Below are positions 12,348 through 17,866 of a stretch of DNA of 17,866 nt, piece after piece (position 1 is the first letter of the stretch; each line of letters opens with the position of its first letter). The stretch spans positions 1 through 17,866 of the forward strand of contig CAKQKN010000035.1 of assembly GCA_934249215.1 (NCBI GenBank), in the 5' to 3' direction. Made by a program: the position numbers and the translations under genes. The stretch is from an uncultured Clostridia bacterium (GTDB lineage Bacteria > Bacillota > Clostridia > Christensenellales > Borkfalkiaceae). The notes under the pieces were generated by a model. The model saw only the letters and a program-made list of their open reading frames with translations, ran no database searches and was not told where the DNA came from.

Positions 12348-15300
12348 ATGCATTTTAAAAAACGTTTTTTGGCGATAGTGCTGTGCGTGTTGTGCGGACT
12401 TCTGCCCGTTATGACGCAGACGGCGAGCGCCGCAAGTACGAGCGAACCCGCCGATAAGATTGTCGGCACGACTATTGCGGCGTGGAAGAAGAGCGGCTTG
12501 TTCTTTGGTCAGGCAGCCTTCAATATCCACGGGATAGACGGGAAAAAAGAATACAGAACCACGTTTTTGGACTGGGGCTTTACTACCGAAGCTTACTATT
12601 ATGGTGGTGCGAATCAAACCGATCCGCAACCGATTATCGCTACCGGTTTGCGACTGTCCGTTGACTTGCGCAAGTATACGGACAACTATGTTATGGTGCT
12701 TTATACTTTGACAAGCACCAGCAGCGGAACCCGCAAAGTAAAAATCGGAAGTCATGCCAACATGCAACTCGGCTCAAGCTACTACTCCACGATTTGCGCA
12801 GAAACAGAGGGCGGAAAAACGCTTGTTGTGTCGGGTACCCCTAAAAATGCGTATGCGCTTAAACTTGTCGCTACCACTTGCGACACGGTGTGGTACGGAG
12901 TAAGTAGAGATCAATATGAAAAATGGTGTGTTGACATGCCTAATCGCGGACCGGATAACAAGTATCGCAGTGGTGCGCTTGCATACTCGTGGGAGGCGAT
13001 TATTGCTCCGGGTGAAACGTGGCAACGCTATGTTCTGATCGGTACGGGAAGTCAGTACGAGATGAATAAAGAGGCTCCGACCATAGCGACTCCCGACGAG
13101 AATGTTCCCGATCCGTCCATCGTCTTGAACTCGACCGAAGCATACGTCAACGAGGGCGAAATTTCGGACGTTGATTTTTGGAAAAAATATATCGGTTACT
13201 CTGTGGGCGACGTTACGACCTCGGGCGCTCCGACCAAAAACAGCGTTCCGGGCATATATACCGTTACATACAAGGCGAGGAAAGGAAACAAGACTGCAAC
13301 CGCGACGCTGAAAGTACATATTCTTCAAAAGGCGGCAAAACTTTCGAAAGCCACCGCTACCGAACGAACTGACGGGTTTGATCTGTCCGCAACGATGAAC
13401 TACACGGGCGGGCTGACTTACACGGAAACGGGTTTTGTTTACGGGGTGGTCGCAAAGCCAACACTTGAAAAAAACGACGGAACGGTTAAAACAAGCAGTG
13501 CCGTCAATGAAAAGAACGGAGCGATTTCCGTAACCCTTGCAAAGAGCAAAATGATCGGGGGATTGCAATATTACGCGCGCGCTTATGCAAAAGCAAGCGA
13601 CGGCAGCGTGATCTACGGTGACAGTAGCGCTCAATTCGGTATAGGTATTCCCTATTACGGTACGTTCTCGGTGAAAAATAACGGAAACAACACTTTTACC
13701 ATAAGTCGGACGGGCGGAACGGAAGGTTCGCAAACCGTTTATTATCGCACGGTGAACGGCTCGGCAATCGGCGGTACGCATTTTACGCATAAATACGGAG
13801 CGTTGACTTTTGCCGCCGGAACCAAAGAGCGGACGGTTACCGTGAACGAACTCGGTGTGGCAAAAGTGTACGGCAGTAATGCTACGACGGCTTATTCAAA
13901 CGCCGACCGTGCCTATCAGTTGGAAATTTATCGTGTGACGGGCGGCGCGGCTATCGGAACGTCCAAGGCGACGCGGACTATGACGAAAAGCAGCGACTAT
14001 ACGGTCGACCGCACTATTTTTACCACGGAAAAGCCGTTTGTAAACGTTGATAAGACCGCCAGCGGTAAAAACGGAATGCGAGTTGCAGACGCGACGTCCG
14101 ATCAAGGAGCGAAAGATAGTAACGTCAATTTTGTAATAAACAGATACGGCGCGAATTACAGAACTTTTTTAAGGCTTGCTAATTTTTATTCCGAAAAAAC
14201 GGTTAATTATTTGAAAACAACTTGCAGCAAATGGCTTTACCGTTATTTGATGTATGCTTATGAAGAGGATGACGGATGGGAACACGCCTACATAGGGACA
14301 AAGGAACTCGAGAATAAATTTCATAGTGTAAGCAAAGGCGGTGCGGTGAGCGGACTTGACGGTCAACTTTGGGCATGCACGTTCCAGCAACCGGAGGGAA
14401 AAACTCAAGGTGCTTATTCTTTCCCAAGCGCCGAAACTAAAGGCCGCGAGGGTAGCGGCAAACCGTTCGCGTCGTGGGTAAGTAGCAACGACTTGTATCA
14501 ATATAAGGGCAGCACTTGCTATATTCCGCTTGGTGTCGATGATACTTGTTATCTTTATTTCAGCGCTACGGGCGCAAATAAAGATATTTGGTGGATTAAC
14601 GGATTGACGAGTTACGCGTTGCCGTGCGACGAGCAAGGTCCGCGGCTTGCCGGTATTGCGCCGATGGCGGGCGGAACGTATCTTCCCGGCGACAGCGTGA
14701 CAATAGCGCTCGTCTTTAACGAAATCGTCGACAAAACAAACAGCAGTTTGACGAGCGGTTCAAAAATTACCACCAGTTGGGGAACGTTTACCTATGCGGG
14801 CGGTATGGACACTAACGTGCTTTACTTTAAGGGTACGGTTCCCGAGAACGCTACCAAGACAATCAAAGTGTCGAACGTGGATTGTTACGCGCAAATTAAG
14901 GATATGGCGGGTAACGGTATCGATGGCGGTATCAGTTCGTCGAGCACGACCGCCACTGTCGGTACGGCAAAAGCGCCTACCGTCAAAGTGAGTAGTTTGA
15001 AAAATAACAACGGCACGCTTAACGGCACAATCACGGCAACGAACGCCGTTAAACTTGAATATGTGTGGAGCACTTCTTCGACGGCTCCCGCATACGGTTG
15101 GACGACCGCAAACAGTGCGTCGAGCGCAACCGTCAAAGTTGCCCGTACTGCCGGTACGTATTATTTACATGTCCGAGCGACCAACAGCGACGGCAGATCC
15201 GTGACGGCATATAATAGCGTGACGATTCCGGCTTCGGGAACGGGTGCGGCAGTGACGCCGGAATTGACCGTCAAGGTGGACGATTCCGTTTGGACGAAAA

Positions 15301-17866
15301 CGAAATCGATTACCGTGACGCGATCTCCGAGCAGTGCAACAGTCAAGGTGACGACGCCGTCCGGTACTACGACGACGCTTTCCGGCAGTAGTTACACCGC
15401 GACGACGAACGGCGTGTATAAGTTTACGTTGACGTATGGCGGTGAAACTATAACGCGGCAGGTGGTCGTCAGCAAGATCGACAAGACAGCCCCGACCGCC
15501 ACCATAAACGATTTACCCGGGAACAGTTATACCGAGCGTATAGATTTGAATTTCTCGGTCTGCGACGGCGATTCGGGTGTGAAAACCGTTACGGCGAAGT
15601 GGGGATCGACCGTTGTGACGGCGACAAAAAACAGCGACGGCACGTATACGGTCACTTGTCCCGCCAAAACGGGTACATACACGCTCAGCGTGACGGTTAC
15701 GGACAATGCCGGCAACAGCGTGACGGTTAAATCGAAAAAATATACCGTCAATCTGGACGCACCGATTCTGACTTTGACAAAGACGAAAGAAACTAAAACC
15801 GGCGTGAAATATTCTTATTCCGTCAACGCCAACGGCAATACGGATATCATAATTTCCTTGCCCGACGGCACGAAAAAGAGTGCGCTCAGCGGCGAATTTA
15901 CGATCGTTAAAGCGGGTAACTATATCGTGGTCGTTACTGACGCGGCGGGACATTACGTTTCCGAAATAATCAACGTGACCGCGAAAGTGGACGGCGTCGC
16001 TCCCGACGTGCGCCTTTATGCTGACGATACGACCGATTCCGATGAATTGACCGTCGACGTCTGGATTTCGGATGATGGCGGCTTGCAGACCGTGACGTTG
16101 GACGGCGCCACGCTTACATTGACGAAAGACGAATACGGCGCATACATCGGCACGTTTACGGTGAAAAAGGGTGGCGTTTACACTGTCGCGGCTACCGACG
16201 AGACGGGCAACTCCGGCAGTGCCGAAGCCGTTATCTATGAGTTGATTGACGGCGAAAGCGTTACTTTGAAATTTGCCTTTGAAAGTGCTTATGACGCTCT
16301 GCCCGAGCACGAAAAGGAAGGTTATACGTTTGACGGCTGGTATACGGCGGGGACGGGCGGAACAAAAGTTGAAAGCGGAGATACGATCGGCGAAGTATAC
16401 GCTTTGTATGCACACCGGACTGCGAACGAGTATACGGTAACTTTTGACGCAAACGGCGGCACGGCAAGCAAAACCGATATGTCCGTAACGTTTGACGGCG
16501 AATACGGCGAACTTGCCACGGCAACCCGCACGGGCTATACGTTTGACGGTTGGTACACGGCGGCGTCGGGCGGCACGCGCGTAACGAGCGCGACGATCGT
16601 TAAAACGGCGGGCGCACACACGCTTTATGCGCACTGGAGCGTCAATACTTATAAGGTGACGCTCGTCGGCAACGGCGGTTCGGGCAACGACCTTTCGTCT
16701 TATACTTACGGCGTGGGCGCAACGCTCCCGACGAAATGGACGAGGAAGTGTTCGGGTTTCGGCGGTTGGTATACCAAAAAAACGGGCGGCACGCGCGTAA
16801 CCGAGATTTCCGCAACCGAATTTGGCGATAAAACTTTCTATGCGCGTTGGACGGATAATCATACGCCGGGTGACGTTGTTATTGAAAACAAAGTTGCCGC
16901 GACTTGCACACAAGACGGAAGTTACGACGAAGTTGTTTATTGCTCGGTTTGTAACGAAAAATTGAGTCGAGTGAGTAAAACGATTGATGCGCTCGGGCAT
17001 AGTTATGGCGACTGGATAGAGGAAGTTTCCGCAACTTGCGAAAATGAAGGCACACTCGGACATTATCATTGTGAGTCTTGCGGTGAAAACTTCGATAGTG
17101 ACCATAAAGAACTTTCCTCGTCGGTAATTCCCGCGACGGGGCATACGGAAGTAATCGACGCGGCGAAAGAACCGACTTGCACGGAAACGGGGTTGACCGA
17201 GGGTAAACATTGCTCGGTTTGCAACGAAGTTCTCGTCGCGCAAACGATAATTCCTGCGAAAGGGCATACGGAAGTAATCGACGCGGCGAAAGAGCCGACC
17301 TGTACGGAAACGGGGTTGACCGAGGGTAAACATTGCTCGGTTTGCGACGAAGTTCTCGTCGCGCAAACGATAGTTCCCGCGACGGGGCATACAGAAATAA
17401 TCGACGCGAGAAAAGAACCGACCTGCACGGAAACGGGCTTGACCGAGGGTAAACATTGTTCGGTTTGCAACGAAATTCTCGTCAAACAAACGATAGTTCC
17501 CGCGAAAGGGCATTCCGAAGGCGAGTGGATTATCGACAATCAAGCCACTTGTACGGTGGACGGAAGTAAGCATATAGAATGCTTGACTTGCAAAGAAATT
17601 ATGTCGACCGAAACTATCAAGGCAACCGGGCATAGTTATGGCGAATGGACACAAACCGTAGCGCCGGGGTGCGAAACCAAAGGCGAAGAACGCAGAGAGT
17701 GTAAAAACTGCGACCATTACGAAACTCGTGAAATTCCCGCGCTTGGACATGACTTGGTTCATCACGAGGGAAAAAACCCGACTGAAACGGAAATCGGCTG
17801 GGAAGAATACGATACTTGCAAACGTTGTGACTACTCGACCTATAAGGAACTTCCGGTGCTCGGACA
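12348..17866 (+). CDS. Giant modular secreted/surface protein (Ig-like, Calx-beta-like, InlB-type and Cys/His repeats), 3' end outside window
   Basis: Open for 1839 codons with no stop before the right edge. ATG 12348 follows AAAGGAGG (12332-12338). Residues 1-28 are a signal peptide (basic HFKKR, hydrophobic core, ASA-A cleavage site). Then by residue: 30-250 a beta-rich domain I do not recognise; about 254-328 Ig-like; 329-436 FN3-like; 438-546 Calx-beta-like; 550-763 unrecognised, Trp/Tyr-rich; 764-868 an SbsA-like Ig module; 876-1300 about five Ig-like modules, some with AP-T and DNAGN motifs; 1305-1503 three InlB/Flg_new-type repeats (GYTFDGWYT...LYAHW); and 1505 to the end at least eight 39-48-residue units with C...CxxC...GH. 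Such proteins act outside the cell in adhesion or as scaffold; anchoring would be decided by the missing C-terminus. It is probably switched on by the divergent MerR-family regulator. Confidence 0.93.
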   Translation, partial: MHFKKRFLAIVLCVLCGLLPVMTQTASAASTSEPADKIVGTTIAAWKKSGLFFGQAAFNIHGIDGKKEYRTTFLDWGFTTEAYYYGGANQTDPQPIIATGLRLSVDLRKYTDNYVMVLYTLTSTSSGTRKVKIGSHANMQLGSSYYSTICAETEGGKTLVVSGTPKNAYALKLVATTCDTVWYGVSRDQYEKWCVDMPNRGPDNKYRSGALAYSWEAIIAPGETWQRYVLIGTGSQYEMNKEAPTIATPDENVPDPSIVLNSTEAYVNEGEISDVDFWKKYIGYSVGDVTTSGAPTKNSVPGIYTVTYKARKGNKTATATLKVHILQKAAKLSKATATERTDGFDLSATMNYTGGLTYTETGFVYGVVAKPTLEKNDGTVKTSSAVNEKNGAISVTLAKSKMIGGLQYYARAYAKASDGSVIYGDSSAQFGIGIPYYGTFSVKNNGNNTFTISRTGGTEGSQTVYYRTVNGSAIGGTHFTHKYGALTFAAGTKERTVTVNELGVAKVYGSNATTAYSNADRAYQLEIYRVTGGAAIGTSKATRTMTKSSDYTVDRTIFTTEKPFVNVDKTASGKNGMRVADATSDQGAKDSNVNFVINRYGANYRTFLRLANFYSEKTVNYLKTTCSKWLYRYLMYAYEEDDGWEHAYIGTKELENKFHSVSKGGAVSGLDGQLWACTFQQPEGKTQGAYSFPSAETKGREGSGKPFASWVSSNDLYQYKGSTCYIPLGVDDTCYLYFSATGANKDIWWINGLTSYALPCDEQGPRLAGIAPMAGGTYLPGDSVTIALVFNEIVDKTNSSLTSGSKITTSWGTFTYAGGMDTNVLYFKGTVPENATKTIKVSNVDCYAQIKDMAGNGIDGGISSSSTTATVGTAKAPTVKVSSLKNNNGTLNGTITATNAVKLEYVWSTSSTAPAYGWTTANSASSATVKVARTAGTYYLHVRATNSDGRSVTAYNSVTIPASGTGAAVTPELTVKVDDSVWTKTKSITVTRSPSSATVKVTTPSGTTTTLSGSSYTATTNGVYKFTLTYGGETITRQVVVSKIDKTAPTATINDLPGNSYTERIDLNFSVCDGDSGVKTVTAKWGSTVVTATKNSDGTYTVTCPAKTGTYTLSVTVTDNAGNSVTVKSKKYTVNLDAPILTLTKTKETKTGVKYSYSVNANGNTDIIISLPDGTKKSALSGEFTIVKAGNYIVVVTDAAGHYVSEIINVTAKVDGVAPDVRLYADDTTDSDELTVDVWISDDGGLQTVTLDGATLTLTKDEYGAYIGTFTVKKGGVYTVAATDETGNSGSAEAVIYELIDGESVTLKFAFESAYDALPEHEKEGYTFDGWYTAGTGGTKVESGDTIGEVYALYAHRTANEYTVTFDANGGTASKTDMSVTFDGEYGELATATRTGYTFDGWYTAASGGTRVTSATIVKTAGAHTLYAHWSVNTYKVTLVGNGGSGNDLSSYTYGVGATLPTKWTRKCSGFGGWYTKKTGGTRVTEISATEFGDKTFYARWTDNHTPGDVVIENKVAATCTQDGSYDEVVYCSVCNEKLSRVSKTIDALGHSYGDWIEEVSATCENEGTLGHYHCESCGENFDSDHKELSSSVIPATGHTEVIDAAKEPTCTETGLTEGKHCSVCNEVLVAQTIIPAKGHTEVIDAAKEPTCTETGLTEGKHCSVCDEVLVAQTIVPATGHTEIIDARKEPTCTETGLTEGKHCSVCNEILVKQTIVPAKGHSEGEWIIDNQATCTVDGSKHIECLTCKEIMSTETIKATGHSYGEWTQTVAPGCETKGEERRECKNCDHYETREIPALGHDLVHHEGKNPTETEIGWEEYDTCKRCDYSTYKELPVLG
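16260..16856 (+). repeat. Three InlB B / Flg_new-type repeats within the giant gene
   Basis: Units start near residues 1305, 1362 and 1435 (bases 16260, 16431, 16650), each about 60-73 residues. Each ends in GYTFDGWYT or FGGWYT, a G-G-T-V turn and a closing LYAHW/FYARW-like strand. The first unit is divergent (YALYAHR and no FDANGG); the second is canonical (VTFDANGG); the third has VTLVGNGG. This is the Listeria-Bacteroides repeat seen in many surface proteins. Confidence 0.85.
16860..17866 (+). repeat. Cys/His repeat array (at least eight units) at the visible C-terminal end
   Basis: In-frame units start with His at residues 1505, 1551, 1599, 1640, 1681, 1722, 1762 and 1801. Each has one Cys in a T-C-x2-x-G context, a CxxC pair, and ends in a Gly directly before the next His. 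Unit 8 has Thr in place of the first Cys (PTETEIGW). The pattern continues to the window edge. Confidence 0.85.
17142..17510 (+). repeat. Three near-identical 123-bp tandem repeats
   Basis: Copies at 17142-17264, 17265-17387 and 17388-17510 encode 41-residue units starting HTEVIDAAKEPTCTETG. Differences are few and mostly silent or conservative (N/D after CSVC, EVL/EIL, AQ/KQ). The close DNA identity points to recent in-frame duplication and a site of copy-number change. Confidence 0.9.

Noticed and set aside
12774..13790. A 338-codon minus-strand frame
   Set aside because: Antisense shadow of the same giant gene; no start signal and no family pattern.
17142..17510. Regular 123-bp repeats that could suggest a CRISPR array
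   Set aside because: The repeats have no unique spacers, keep the reading frame and encode a recognisable protein unit.
15513..17765. A 750-codon open frame on the minus strand
   Set aside because: It is the antisense shadow of the giant surface-protein gene. It stays open because of codon bias and repeats, has no ribosome site or recognisable domain, and its Arg/Phe-rich composition is typical of antisense translation.

Overview
The window looks like chromosome of a spore-forming member of the Clostridia, possibly an uncultured gut lineage. The support is a full-length spoIVA with a sigma-E-like promoter, an ECF-type thiamine transporter S component (ThiT) under a TPP riboswitch, AG-rich Shine-Dalgarno sequences, intrinsic terminators with T-runs, and a very large modular Gram-positive-style surface protein. 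The lineage assignment is inference; no rRNA or other strong taxonomic marker is present.

Layout, left to right: (1) the C-terminal end of a SecB-like export chaperone, with a terminator. (2) A CNNM/CBS/CorC membrane protein and a patatin-like lipid hydrolase, both on +, each followed by its own terminator. (3) A compact IS200-type element (tnpA only) inserted between the patatin-gene terminator and the 3' end of thiT. It has terminal hairpins, a leader able to mask its own ribosome site, and a predicted antisense promoter. (4) thiT on -, preceded by a TPP riboswitch and promoter, divergent from spoIVA on +. (5) pyrG on -, convergent with spoIVA across a shared terminator, with a leader that can form an attenuator. 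(6) secA on +, divergent from pyrG, with a leader that can mask its ribosome site. (7) A gene-free stretch of about 430 bases holding two terminators, a diverged 35-base direct repeat and a dispersed-type intergenic repeat. (8) A MerR-family regulator on -, divergent from a gene for a giant secreted or surface protein that runs off the right edge (at least 1839 codons).

Most of the window is housekeeping and sporulation. The most unusual part is the right third. The intergenic region between the MerR gene and the giant gene holds a textbook MerR-type promoter (19-bp spacer filled by a perfect palindrome) firing into the giant gene, plus a normal 17-bp-spacer promoter for merR itself. This suggests a switchable surface structure controlled by an effector-binding regulator. 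The giant protein runs: signal peptide, N-terminal beta-rich region, Ig/FN3-like and Calx-beta-like modules, several Ig-like modules, three InlB/Flg_new-type repeats, then at least eight cysteine/histidine units (C...CxxC...GH), three of them near-identical 123-bp tandem copies. RNA-level control is a recurring theme: tnpA, thiT, pyrG, secA and the giant gene all have leaders with visible pairing, in the first four affecting a ribosome site or terminator.
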